This document shows, piece by piece, positions 33,414-45,120 of a stretch of 64,000 bases of DNA (its first letter is position 1; each line of letters begins with the position of its first letter). This stretch comes from Gonatopus flavifemur (lineage: Eukaryota > Arthropoda > Insecta > Hymenoptera > Dryinidae). Made by a program: the position numbers and the translations under genes. Where the stretch lies: assembly GCA_018340375.1 (NCBI GenBank), contig JAFFJZ010000001.1:77120001-77184000 (forward strand). The letters run 5' to 3'. The notes beneath the pieces are model-generated. The model was not told the DNA's origin, did not search any database, and saw nothing but the letters and a program-made list of their open reading frames with translations.

Positions 33414-36118
33414 ATGTTGTTGAATATTTTAAAATTTAGTGCACAAAACGCGTTCCATGATGTAACCTGCACTTCTAGGCATCTAAAGAATGCGATTCGT
33501 TCGTTCACGACAATAACAAATCCTACGATTGGTGAAATAATGGAACAATGGAGTCATCGTTTTGAAAACGAGGGCATTCCAGAGCCAGTTGAATCAATTG
33601 AGCATATCATCGCACACGTCAGAGGCACGAGCAAGGTAATTAGTAATACTTGCAAAGTGCATTGGTACACTCATAAATTTCTAATTGCCGATGCACGTGG
33701 TCGATCAACGAGGTAATGGACTTGAGAGAAACGAGTAGTGTTTCTCTATACTATTTGCGCGCGATATTCAAATTCAAACGAAAAAGAATAGTATACCGAT
33801 AGGAAATTACTCATTTTATGAATAGCTGTTACTTCAACTTCACGAAAAAGAGATAGAACTTTTCTTCTAAATAACTAAAAGATTCAATTCAGACTTTTTT
33901 TGACATGATGCAAAAAGTGGAGAGGACTTTTGTTTTTCACTAGGATATTCGAAAGAATCAAACGAATCAGAAATGTTGAGAAAATACTTTAGTCATTCAG
34001 AATGAAAAAATTTCCAATTCCAAACAATTCAAAATGCAGAATTTTGAATTTGGCTATCAAAAGACTTCAAGTTCCAAACTCCAAAATATTTTGTATTTTG
34101 TCCAATATTTTAGAGCTGAAATTCTAAAATTGGCGTCTTCGAAAACCCATGGATCATAACCCTGGCGGTGTTAATTTTTTTTTTTTAACAGAATCTTCAA
34201 AAGGCTGCTTCCACGCTTGTCTACATATTGACAAGAAATTACAAAAATAGGTCCAGAAAAGGAATCTGTTGCAGATGCCCTGTGATTTTTATCTTCAGAA
34301 GTATGATGTGGAGTATAAAGAGTTTCTGAAGTTGGAATTACAATGGATTAAAGACAGGTTCTTTCTGCAGGCCTACTATTATAAGTTTCTCCCAACAGAT
34401 CCAAAAGCAAGCGAGGAAACAGATTTTGAAGCTTCCATCGAAGATAAATAACGAATCCTAACAATTTCGTTGAAACTATTTGTCCATTACACATCATATG
34501 AGGAGAAAGCGAGAAATCTATAAAATTTCTCATTTAGAATGCCAGAGGAATCTAAGAATGAAAAATCTGGAGCAGTTTTGTTCGTCTAGTACAAATCTTG
34601 CCCCAAAATTTGCCTAAACTTCATGACGTGTTGAATATGAATCTCCTGGTAGCCCTTTTTGTGTTAGACCCCTCTATACTATGTATGTGTGTATGTACAT
34701 TGATGTGGTTGCTCTAGAGACTAACGGATTTGAATTCTCGTGACGAACGACTCTCGCCGAAAGAATATGAAAAATTACAGTCTTTATGCGAGTGTAGATT
34801 ATCAAGGTAAGTTTCAATAAATTACGGAATACGTATCTTCATAAAAATTATCACAAATGATCTCCTCGTGACTTTGATATAATCTACATTCAATAGAATC
34901 TGTTTACGCAATGTTGTGATGTCGTATGATTTATATATAATTCATTTTACTGTTCTTGCAGAATGCCGGTACAGTACATAATAGGAGAATGGGATTTTCG
35001 AGATCTCACTTTGAAACTAGTGCCTCCTGTATTTATTCCAAGACCAGAAACTGAGATATTAGTGGACTTTGTGTTGAAGAGAGTCAATTCTCAGCATCAG
35101 GATCATAATAAAATTCTAGAAATCGGTTGTGGATCTGGTGCAATTTCATTGTCACTCGTTCATTCTTGCTCCACGGTATTCATGAATTTCATATGTATAA
35201 ATATTCACTGAAAAAAATGAAAGTATATATTCTATGTTTGTCGGAATCATTTCAGGCAGAATGTATAGCGATAGACTCGAGTTTGAGTGCTTGCGCTTTA
35301 ACAATGGAAAATCGAAAAAACTTGAAATTAACTGATCGTATGGATGTTGTGCATGCAGCTCTTCAAGAACAAGGAACCATTGAACTGTTGAGTAATAAAA
35401 TGGAATCCAATTTCACCGATCTTAACTCAAAACAATTTGATTTTATCGTCAGTAATCCACCATACGTACCAACCAAACTTATTCCAGGACTTGCTCCAGA
35501 GATAAAAATGTAAACACAGTATTTTGAATTCTTGCATTATCGCAATTACGTGTAGTGAACATGATTAAAAAATTCATTAAGAACAACTAGAATCAGTTGT
35601 TATATTAGAACGATTAAAGAAATTCGGTTAGGTCGAATCCAATAGAGTAATAACATCCTTCCATTCATGAAATCATTACAATGATGGATTGGATACATCG
35701 AATTCTACAAACATTTGAAATATTACAAATATTTTGCAATAAGGTTGATTTGAATTATCTTGGAAGTCTCTCGTTTCCACAGTTTTGTGTTTCTGAACTA
35801 TCGATAGTTGAAAGATTGATGTAAAACTATCTGAAAATTCAATCAACAATAATTATCTTTTCCTCTCGATACAGTTACGAAGATTTAAGAGCATTAGACG
35901 GAGGAGAAGATGGATTGAAAATCATAAAACCGCTGTTGATGTATGCTGCAAAATCTTTGAAACCTAACGGGCGTCTATTTGTGGAAGTGGACTCGTCTCA
36001 TCCCGACTACATCAGTTTCTTCACCAAAAAGTATTCAGATTTTAAACTTCATCACGAACATACTTATAAAGATTACTGTAATAAAAATCGATTTGTCGAA
36101 GTATTAAAAACCACGTAA
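33414..36118 (+). CDS. HEMK1: HEMK1-type mitochondrial release-factor glutamine methyltransferase
   Basis: It methylates the Gln of the GGQ motif in mitochondrial class I release factors using S-adenosylmethionine. Five exons: 33414-33635, 34718-34806, 34962-35175, 35256-35509 and 35875-36118; all splices are GT-AG and the sum gives 340 aa, close to the human protein. The basic, Asp/Glu-poor start ([14 protein letters not shown]...) fits a mitochondrial presequence. The N-terminal helical domain ([22 protein letters not shown]) precedes the conserved [12 protein letters not shown] and [17 protein letters not shown] motif I is [14 protein letters not shown], and the catalytic motif is SNPPYVPT. 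The last exon carries [20 protein letters not shown] lies at 36160. It is convergent with the gene at 36962-41370. Confidence 0.93.
34275..34451 (+). CDS. Unexplained ORF in HEMK1 intron 1 (alternative or nested exon?)
   Basis: A 58-codon frame, [19 protein letters not shown], then [18 protein letters not shown] and ending in an acidic tail (EASIEDK), lies in the first HEMK1 intron on the same strand. It is preceded directly by an acceptor-like CTGTTGCAG, and a polypyrimidine tract plus AACAG stands 75 bases further up. Lys/Glu/Tyr-rich composition looks protein-coding. It would be in frame after HEMK1 exon 1 (phase 0), giving a 132-aa alternative product that keeps the presequence, or it may be the last exon of another gene. 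I do not recognise the family. Confidence 0.35.
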   Translation: MPCDFYLQKYDVEYKEFLKLELQWIKDRFFLQAYYYKFLPTDPKASEETDFEASIEDK

Positions 36119-36961
36119 ATTGTACCATAAAGTGACATTTGTTATCAATATATTGTTGAAATAAAATCTTCAGAAGTATTCTCTTTTGATACACATTTCC
36201 AGCGTTTTGAGAGGGATTGTCTATGACTAATTGTTAATAGCATAAGAATTCAGAATGAATTTATTGAGCGAATTCAAATGGAATTGAATGATTCATTCAA
36301 AATAAAAGCAGAAATGAATAAAAATCGATTCATCGTATTTTGTTGAAACAATTTGAAATAAGAATTTATTATCAATTCTATACAACAGTCAATTTGGACG
36401 GATTCATATGTCATTGAACTTTTTCGAGAAGAAAGTGTTTTCAATGATATATACAGTGAGCAAAAACTATTTTGATTTCAACTTAAAGTTTATATAATAT
36501 AATGTAATATAAGTGAGAAATATGAATAACTTGCAAGTGAAAGAAATATTTATATACATGTATTACCGGACGACAGGGTAATTTATAAGTTTATGCAACA
36601 TGATTTCAAAGTGCATTGTATATCAAAATTTTGGAAAATTCTTCTTATAAAATTTTATAAGATATGATTCTTCTACATTCCACTACCTCATGTTGTAAGT
36701 TTTAAAAGAGTGTTGGTTAGAATAACATTATGATGCATGGAAATTAAATTACAAATTTTTCAGTCATGAAAGCATATGTAGCATAAATGATTTATGATCC
36801 TTGATTGATCGATCCAGAATAACCAGTTAAGAAATGAAGAAAAATTTCATTTATGATCAGTTTTCGAAGAATGAATAAATTTCACATTGTGCGTATAGTT
36901 TATGCTCTTTTTTTCATCGAATTAGTTATAAAAAGGTGTTGTGGTGTTCTGCAATGAGATT
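36119..36961. other. Convergent intergenic region (shared 3' UTRs)
   Basis: About 840 bases between the HEMK1 stop and the KIAA1549-like stop on the opposite strand. It holds the HEMK1 polyadenylation signal at 36160-36165 and presumably the other gene's 3' UTR. No ORF or repeat of note. Confidence 0.6.
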
Positions 36962-39900
36962 CTACTTTGATGAGAATTTTTCCAGTTCTTGTTTAATATT
37001 AGCAATCAAAGGCACTGCAGGATCCTCTTGCGGAAGATGAGAGTCCACCAGTATACGCCTCGGATCCACTTCCGGAAGATTCGGTCTGTGAAAAGGACCG
37101 GCGCTCAATGGTCTGGAACCCCAAGCTCCTCTAGGACGTGAAGGTTCAAAATATCCTGGTTCTAAAAACTGTTTCTCAATATCCCTTCGAGGTAGAGAAG
37201 TTCGAGGGCGAGCTTTCACGTTTGACGTTGGGGTCGCAACTGGACTGTAAACAACACGTTATCGTGATTACATTCGATTTTTCAATTCCGTTTGATATTC
37301 CTGTAATTCGTATAGTGGAAATTTCTGATGTAACACCAGTTCAAACCAATTTTTTTTTTTGCCACCTCACAGTTCTGTCTATTTTGAAAGAGTTTTTTGG
37401 TTCTATATGGTATGAATAACAGAGATGACGATAAATGTTATATATGTAGTACGAATTTTTCTATTCTTCGTCATTTACATTGAAAATGCGAATACCTGAC
37501 GTTGGCAGATCTGCCTCGGAAATCAGCAATTAGTACAGCGTTTGATGTGGATGTTATGGAAGTCGGTCCACTCGACAGTTGTTGTACGTCTTTGGTCTTC
37601 TGATCCCTACTTCCGAACAAACTGAAGGAGTCCTCGAGGAGCTCGTGCAGTCTTCTTCGGGCTCGTCCGACCGGACCCGTGAAGGTCCCTGGACCAGCTT
37701 CGTTCGATGTTTCAGATTTGTCTTGTGCTGTACATAATTTACATCTTCTTGAACGACTATGAATTTTATAAATTTCAGTCACCCTAGAATGCTACCCGCC
37801 AAACATCCACGAAACTATCGTCAAGAAGAACTTTAGGAAGGGATAAATTATGCAAACTTCAATGTCTCAGTTTACAAGCTATAAGGGATTCGATATTCAA
37901 TCACGCTTCTTCAACTGGATACCGAGATTGATTTGATTGGTATCGACCTGGATTTGGTTGGAGATCCAGACCATATTTATTTTTAGAAATTAAATACGAC
38001 ATATTTAATATAATATTTCGTTATCAGGCTGTTAAGAATTTATTACCTTCCATCGATTTTTGTCTCGTCAAATCCCAAACGATAGGACCTATAACCCCAG
38101 GATCTTTGGTGGAACTGGACGATCTTACGAGGAATTTACTTTTCGCGTCATAGCTCATCGCATGACCGTTCTCTCCATTTTCTCGTCGACTCATTTCCGG
38201 AGAATCAATGTCCAAATGCCTCACCTAATAACAAAAAATAGAGTACAGAAAAAACGATAGGAATGTTACAGACTTTTGATCAATCAAAAAATGTAGTGAA
38301 AGACGTGCACAATGGCCACAATACAACATTCAGTTTTTGCAGGCTGATAATTCTTGTCAATCATTTCCGAGCCGATTGCATCTACAACCCCTCAGAATGA
38401 ACCATGTCAATTCGAGAAACATTGGAGATGTCAAGGACATCTTGTATTGGAAAAAGTACCGAAAATCTGAATTCTATAAAGAATCATTATTTAGCATTTT
38501 CAAATGAAACTTCACGACAGTGATCAATTGAACCAAGGGTGTAGCCACGTTCAGTAATCTTCACTTCAGATTTAGTACAATAAAATCAGTTGCTAAGAAT
38601 ATTCTATCAGCGAACTACGGGTGTGTATCTTGACGATATTTGCAGGTCCGGATAATTTATATCCTTACCATAACAGGTTCTAGAACTCTGGACAACGGCT
38701 CGACGCTTCTCATACTTGGAAATTGTTTACAAGAAGGCATGGACAAGTAAGAATGCGGTGACGCCGCTAATGATTCCTCCTGTTGCGAATAACCACCACT
38801 TTGCGGAGAATCCATATTTTCTACCCGACTAATCACCGTGTCCATGGAATCAGGTGTCCTTGGGGTGTCCACGGCATTGGTTCTCGTCATCCTGCCGTGC
38901 AGAAGTCTATTCAAACTTATACTTCTTATATTATAATCGTTGAATCGATTACACTTGGAATGAAAACTGAAATATTTACCTAATATTCCTCACTTGCGAA
39001 TCTTGTTCCTCCCAATGATTGTCAGTACCTTTAATTTTTGCCCTCGTGGCTTCTTCCTCCTCGTCGCTCAGAATCTCGTGTATCTCTGCGTCGAGGCTCT
39101 CCTGCGATCCTGGCGTAACTGGAGTTCTTGATAAACTAGGGAGGGTCTGTCCCTGACTGGTACCATCAGTCTGCGAACGATGCATTCATAAAGAAAAGGA
39201 AAAAACCAAATCATCCCAATCGATTTATCGTCTCGAGTCTTGAGAATCGTTTCCGTATCCCCATCTCTTACTATTCCCATAAAATATCCATATCGTGTCG
39301 TGTGTTTTCCTATGGATGTAGCGTGCCGACAGTCTCTATTTCGTACTTTTACCCTACACCACTTCAACGACACGCGCTTCTTCTCGCACGCAAAGGGAAA
39401 ACTTTACAAAAGTATGTAGTAAGAAGAGGCGAGGGGAAAGATTCTCTTGATTCTTGGAAAATTTATAACTATCGTGTTGGCTCTTGAATGTTGTCCTAAT
39501 CGACTTTTAGACTGGAGGTGGAAGATATCGGGAACTCGTACCTTCACTTCGGTTTCCGATGTTGAAAACCCAATGTTTTCGATCCCAGGCGTTGAAGTAA
39601 CGTACTCCCTCTCTTTCCTGAGTATACTCCGACTTGGGGGTACCGCCACAATGCTGTGCGCTCTTTTCCTTTTGGCGAACATTATCAGGCCGGCGAGTAC
39701 AAATGCCAGAAGAATGACCGCCGAACTAACGGCGCCGATCAGCAACCAAGCATCCCGCTGTCTGGATAACGCCAATGGCTGGGCTTCTTTCAAAAATGCT
39801 ACAGACAAAATTGCTTGTCCAATTGGAAAATCTATTGGTGTTTTTATGTTTTCTATTCCCTTGAATCAAATCAACGATAATATATTCTTACTTACGTTCA

Positions 39901-41370
39901 CTTTGTATAGTCACTGGTGCTCCGAGTTCCAAAGCTACTTCTTGGGGAGATATGAGAGCCATGTCTCGAGCCGCAGTTTCCGCCGGTACAGGTTTCCCAC
40001 CTAAGTGTACCGAATATACAAGTCTAGTGGCACCCTCTTCATCCGTGCTAGTATTATGCATTTTCACTTGCACCATATTTCTCATCAACTGATCCAAAGA
40101 TCTCAATTTTGAATGTTTCACCTTATCCATACTGTTCTCAATTTCTAAACTCGACGGAGTTCCCGTATCGATGGAAGCAGAATTATTTATAGTCCTCGAT
40201 CCATTATCATTAGCTACCCTAGGATTTTCCGTTTTAAAATCACGAATCTCACTATCTATGCTCAACGCTTCCTCTACCATCATTTTGCCATTCTTCACAT
40301 TCTCACCTTCGTTGGAAGAAACTTGATCGAACACAGGATTCAAAGTTCTCTTTAATTCAGACACCTTCATCAATCTCATAGTTTTCACAGGTCTATCTGC
40401 TTCTGCTCTTTCGATGCTGTAATTTTTACTATTACTATTACTATCATTATTGTTCGGATTGAACGGATCTTTGGAATCAGATTGGCTTTCTTCGGATATC
40501 AAAGAATGAATGCTTTGAATGAGTTTAGAATCAATTTTACGATCGATTCTAGAAATTCCTTCCGTTGCTCTACGGGTCCGAGGATCTCCCGAGATGAGCC
40601 CGAGATGACGTTGCTGTTGTCTAGAAAAAGCAGCTTTGTATAAACGGGCTAAACGGAGTTCGATCTTTGGCGGGACTGCTTCGCCGGCTCGAAGAACTGT
40701 CAATAACCAATACCTAAGATGGAAAAATAATTTCATTTGGGAGAATCATTGGGAAATCACGATAGGAATCTTCAGTTTTCTATACACACTATGACCTTGG
40801 TCCAGGATCATCTCCTACAAGGATTCCGATATCCTGTTGATCGTCTTCCTCAAGGACAGAATTGGGATCTATATCCGTGGATGAGTCACCGAAGGATTGA
40901 GATGGTTTCCCTTCACCTGTGGATGGATACCCGGTGACCGGCCTGTTCGATTTCGTCTCATAGAACGTGAGACCTTGATCCGGATCCACCCACGGAGGCG
41001 CATCTTCGGCTCCCGTCCAGAAAAAATCTTGTAAGTGTACACGACGACCTGGTAGGTGTTCTATCAGGATGATCTCGTCCTCTGAAAGTAAGGGGAGTTC
41101 ATTTGATATTCTCGTAGCACCAGCATGATCAATGAAAAATATCCCATTAACCACTCTTTTATTCGAGAATTTTTTTAGATATCGAAGTACTTCAAAATCG
41201 AAGTATTCAAAATCATCATTTCCAAATTCTTGATCTTGAGTAATTCGTAATAATTTTTTACTCGTTCGTTTGAATTGATTCAAACGGGATTCAACTTTTA
41301 TGTAGCGAAACCTAGCTCCGGTAGAGTTTGAGATATCTTTTAGACCATGAAAATTATTGCATCTATTCAT
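36962..41370 (-). CDS. KIAA1549/UPF0606-family single-pass membrane protein (N terminus unresolved)
   Basis: Eight exons, in gene order: 40796-41370 (start tentative), 39896-40713, 39542-39798, 38980-39170, 38669-38906, 38047-38224, 37496-37727 and 36962-37244; frames join cleanly to 923 aa. A Ser/Asn-rich extracellular part ends in the conserved VYSVHLGGKPVPAETAARDM and LISPQEVALELG segment. Then comes one membrane span (AWLLIGAVSSAVILLAFVLA) with a basic stop-transfer RKRAH. The cytoplasmic tail has LSRTPVTPGSQESLDAEIHE, RRRLHELLEDSFSLFG and a C-terminal PLIANIKQELEKF; the last two resemble the C-terminal blocks of vertebrate KIAA1549. Function is unknown in insects. The first exon seen has no signal peptide, so upstream exons are expected. 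The donor after 40796 is GTCATA, which is weak but keeps frame. Confidence 0.72.
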
Positions 41371-43882
41371 TTTTTTCAAGGCTGTTTTCAATACTTTAAG
41401 AGCTCAGCATTATTTTGTGACAAACAACTTGCTATCGAAAGAATTTAATAATTCATCCCTAGCAGAAATAACTCTAGCCACCTCCTAGTTAATGTCAAGG
41501 CCCTTTCTTGTAACTAGTTTCACTGCTGGTGCATTGAAAGGTGCTAGACAAACGTTACAATTATGTTCACTAGGGTTATTATATTGTTCATGAAACATTT
41601 GCGAAAGATTTTCAAATATATTCTTGGAGAAGGATCTTTTTGAAGGAAGGATGTAATATTTGATTGTTGCCTTTGACTTTAAGCAGGAATTCTTGAACTG
41701 TTCATGATATTTTTGGTAAAAGAACAAAGAATTGTAGAGATTCGCTTACACTTGCATAGAAAAAATGTAACTGTACAAGTATGTATATAAAATATCAATA
41801 ACGAGATGACGATACTCGAACACCTCTCACAAGGCTTCAGATATTCTCACCATAGGAACTTCGTTTCCTATTGATTTAACACTTGCCAGCGTATATGCCT
41901 AAAAATACCTAAAGGAAGGAACCAACGAATCTACGCGTGTTGTATCGTGCGTTAATGAAATACCCGAACATCACGAAACAGAAAAACATAGCGTACTCGA
42001 CTCCCGTAGAAAAGAAAAGAAAAGAAAATAATCACTAATCCTCCTCAATCCTCAAGCGAAAAGCATCGGGGAGAGAATTAGAAAATTCTAAATTTCTGTG
42101 CACTCTACCTTCGTGCGGTGACAAACTCAAGAATGTTTGAATCTTTGTTTCATCAGGTTTTTGATGCGTAATAAAAAGCGAACGAATGCGAACGAAGTAC
42201 GCGGAATTCGTAGGATATTTCCGCACCGGAAATGCAAACGAACCGTGAAACCAGTAAAATCAGGCCGATCCAACTACAGAAAGAAAAAACAATAAATAGA
42301 AGAAAAAGTAAATTTAACTCGATTAAAGGGAAAAAAAGTATGAACTTTGATTCAAAACAACATGGTAACCTAAAATGAATCACGCGACTTATGTGTAACA
42401 GGGTATAGTTAGTTTTGAATTTTTCATCGCAGATTGAGTGGTATAGATGTGATGGATAAGGTCTTTGTTTCGGATATAAAAAAATCTTTATTGGGTTACA
42501 TCGAAACTCTCATAGAAATTATGATGATCGATACGTATATGTGATTCGAGTGATCGCAGGGATTTGATGTTCACAGAATTGGAATTGAATAATCTCTTGC
42601 GCTAGAAACAAACTCTTTGTGATCAGGAGACAAATCGCGCCTCCTAGGCGCCAAAATTGGCCTGTTTTGAATGTCAAGTGAGCGCAAAAAACAATCGCCG
42701 ACAAAATGGAAAAAGCTGAATTTCAGTCTTGTGATATAAAATCAAAAGAACATCAGAATGTGTTAAAAACACTTTCAGAGAGTTTTAAAAACGTCCATAA
42801 AACTTTGCGTTGTTAGAGAATACTTCTTGGCGTTGTATGTTACTGTTATGATAGAATTATTGTAACATTTTTAATCAAATATTTGACTATGTGAGAATAT
42901 CCTACATGAGAAAGAATCAACTTGAAAATATGTAAAAAGTTCATTCATTGCTACATCATCCGCCCAAGTATAAAAGTTTCGATTCAACCTTTAAAGGATA
43001 TAAAACTTCGTTAAACCTCGAAGAAGATATGAGAGTTTCTCAGGGTGAATAATTATTGTTCCGCAATAATCAATACCATCCTTAGTCGAAGTCAAAGGTG
43101 AAGGAGGCTTTTTCCTTGGGTGATGTAATCCTTCTTGAATTTGATTTCAACAATTTGTAATTGGATAGTCATCAACTAAACCGCAGAATAAACAGTAATG
43201 CGTGACATGCAAAATGTTCGTTAAAAATAATTACTCTCATAACAATCAAGTGAACTGCAATTTTAGAAAAAGCAAAAAAAAAGTACTCTCAAAAATCATA
43301 TGAATGTTAATAGATGAGAAAAACCGAAATCGTAGAATAGTTCTTTAGTAAAGATATATCTTTTATACTTCTCAATGAAAATAGCTGAAAGATATATCCT
43401 GAAGATATGTTTTTTAGGTATCTCGAATGCAAGACTTTTTTATATTATATAAAAATTATATATAATCCTGAAATGTTTTTGCTCAGGATATTTTTAGAAT
43501 ATTATAAAATATTTCTAGAAGATACCAACTGAGTAAAAATTGTTCCTCATTTTGCCCTCAAGATGTTTCAGTCCCTGATTTAATACATTTCTCAAAAACA
43601 CTTCGACATTGTACTTAAGATGTAAAGATCTATAATATTGAGGTATTATTTTACTCCACATTTTGGGAATACATATGTCAAAAATTCAAATTATTTTCTG
43701 ACACTCAAATATTCTTTCTTCTGATTTATTAGACCTTCCAAAGAGGAACTGAGGAGAGACTGAAAATATAATATCAATCTGATTGAAAGTCTGGCGTCAA
43801 GGTATTAAATCGAATTGAGAGAGATTTAGTAGGAGTCTTTTTACAAAATATAGAGTTTGATACTTTTTTCTTTGTCAGCTCC
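41371..43882. other. No confirmed exon; possible 5' exons of the KIAA1549-like gene
   Basis: Two minus-strand frames look somewhat protein-like: 41485-41727 (CNVCLAPFNAPAVKLV) and 42035-42226 (DETKIQTFLSLSPHEGR, NSLPDAFRLRIEED). Neither has a clear acceptor-donor pair that keeps frame with the exon at 40796-41370. The rest is AT-rich and featureless. Confidence 0.3.
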
Positions 43883-43886
43883 TTAA

Positions 43887-44263
43887 GGTAGTTCTCCGGG
43901 AGAATTCAGGATCAAATTAGAAAAATTATTGTCAAGCAGAGCACCAAGGTCGAAGGAATTCGATGATCATATTCCTTGGGACTTATATTCTTATTTATGA
44001 CAAAAAAAGAACCAACTCGAAGTATGAATAAACAACCTTGTAACAACAACGCGAAATTTGAACATGGTTTTTTTCTTAAAGAATTTCTAATTTTTGATCC
44101 GTTTATGAGTTATGAGGGCTCATTTTGTGCCTTGTGAGATTTAAAAAATCTTTACCATGGGGATTTCTTTATATGAGTCATCATGACACTGCCACACGTT
44201 TTTGTTTATTAATAATAAAATACATTTCCATAATATTCTCCCGAATTCTCCCGGAGAACTACC
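43887..44263. mobile_element. piggyBac-like MITE with TTAA ends
   Basis: GGTAGTTCTCCGGGAGAATT at the left is matched by its inverse at the right, and each end abuts TTAA (43883-43886 and 44264-44267). TTAA duplication is characteristic of piggyBac-type insertion. The 377 bases are non-coding. A diverged copy of the interior lies at 30302-30624. The right TTAA is also the left TTAA of the next element. Confidence 0.82.
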
Positions 44264-44267
44264 TTAA

Positions 44268-44951
44268 GGGGTAATATCACCTTGGGTCCACGACATTTTT
44301 TGCCATTTTCTGAGATTCACCACGAACGATGGAAATCTTTTTGAAACATGGGGTTTCTTGCATATGAAAGTACTAGTCTTTGAGTACCACAAAAACATTT
44401 TAGTATATTTTTACAATACAAAATGACGGCATATCAGCACATCAAAATAAGTCTGTTCATTTACATGGGCGTACCGCTACAGATCACAATTATGAATGTA
44501 GAACAAAAAACCAAAAAATTTCTCAAAATATAGTCTAAAATCTAGCAAACATCGTAGGATTTTTCCGAAAAACTGATTTTAAATCAAATGGCATTGATTT
44601 GAATTTTTTTTCGATTTTTTATTTGTCGAATCGATCGAAAATCCCTCATAAAATCTGTCGTATTCAATTTATTGAAAAAATCTTACGATGTTCGCTACAT
44701 TTTGGACAATATTTTGAGAAACTTACTTACGCTTTGAGTAGCGGTACGCCCATGTAAATTAACATATTTATTTTGAATGTGCTGATATGCCACCATTTTG
44801 TGATGTAAAATTATGATAAAACGGGTTTCTGGTACTCAAAGACTAGTACTTTCATATGCACAGAACCCCATATTTCAAAAATGCTTCAATCATTTGTGGT
44901 AAATCTTAGAAAATGGCAAAAAATTTCGTGGACACAAGGTGATATTCCCCC
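44268..44951. mobile_element. Palindromic piggyBac-like MITE, 684 bp
   Basis: GGGGTAATATCACCTTG at 44268 is mirrored by CAAGGTGATATTCCCC at the right end, with TTAA on both sides (44264-44267 and 44952-44955). Symmetry continues almost to the centre: TTTGCCATTTTCTGAGATT, AAAGTACTAGTCTTTGAGTA, CATTTACATGGGCGTACCGC and ATCGTAGGATTTTT all have inverse partners. The element is thus a foldback that could form a very long hairpin as single-stranded DNA or RNA. No coding potential. Confidence 0.85.
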
Positions 44952-45003
44952 TTAAGAGATTGAGAGCGTTCCAAGCCCCATACTTTGTAAAAAGAATGAG
45001 TGT

Positions 45004-45120
45004 GATTTCTACTCGAATGTGGGAACATAGGCTCCCTTCTGGCTGTCTGGAGAGTGGATTCTCGCTCCTCACTTTTTAGACAGCCAGAAGAGAACCTATC
45101 TTCCCGCTCGAGTGGAATCT
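45004..45120. repeat. Hairpin-forming inverted repeat
   Basis: TTCTACTCGAATGTGGGAA, then the TCCCTTCTGGCTGTCT segment, are mirrored by AGACAGCCAGAAGAGA and TTCCCGCTCGAGTGGAA, giving arms of about 43 bases and a loop of about 30. It starts some 50 bases after the TTAA that ends the preceding MITE. It may be a small MITE or a structured transcript. Confidence 0.65.

Noticed and set aside
39447..40004. Plus-strand 185-aa ORF
   Set aside because: It is antisense to the membrane-span and preceding exons of the KIAA1549-like gene and crosses their splice junctions.
42153..42383. Hydrophobic minus-strand ORF as signal peptide of the KIAA1549-like gene
   Set aside because: It lacks a proper ATG upstream of the hydrophobic run and a donor that keeps frame with the next exon.
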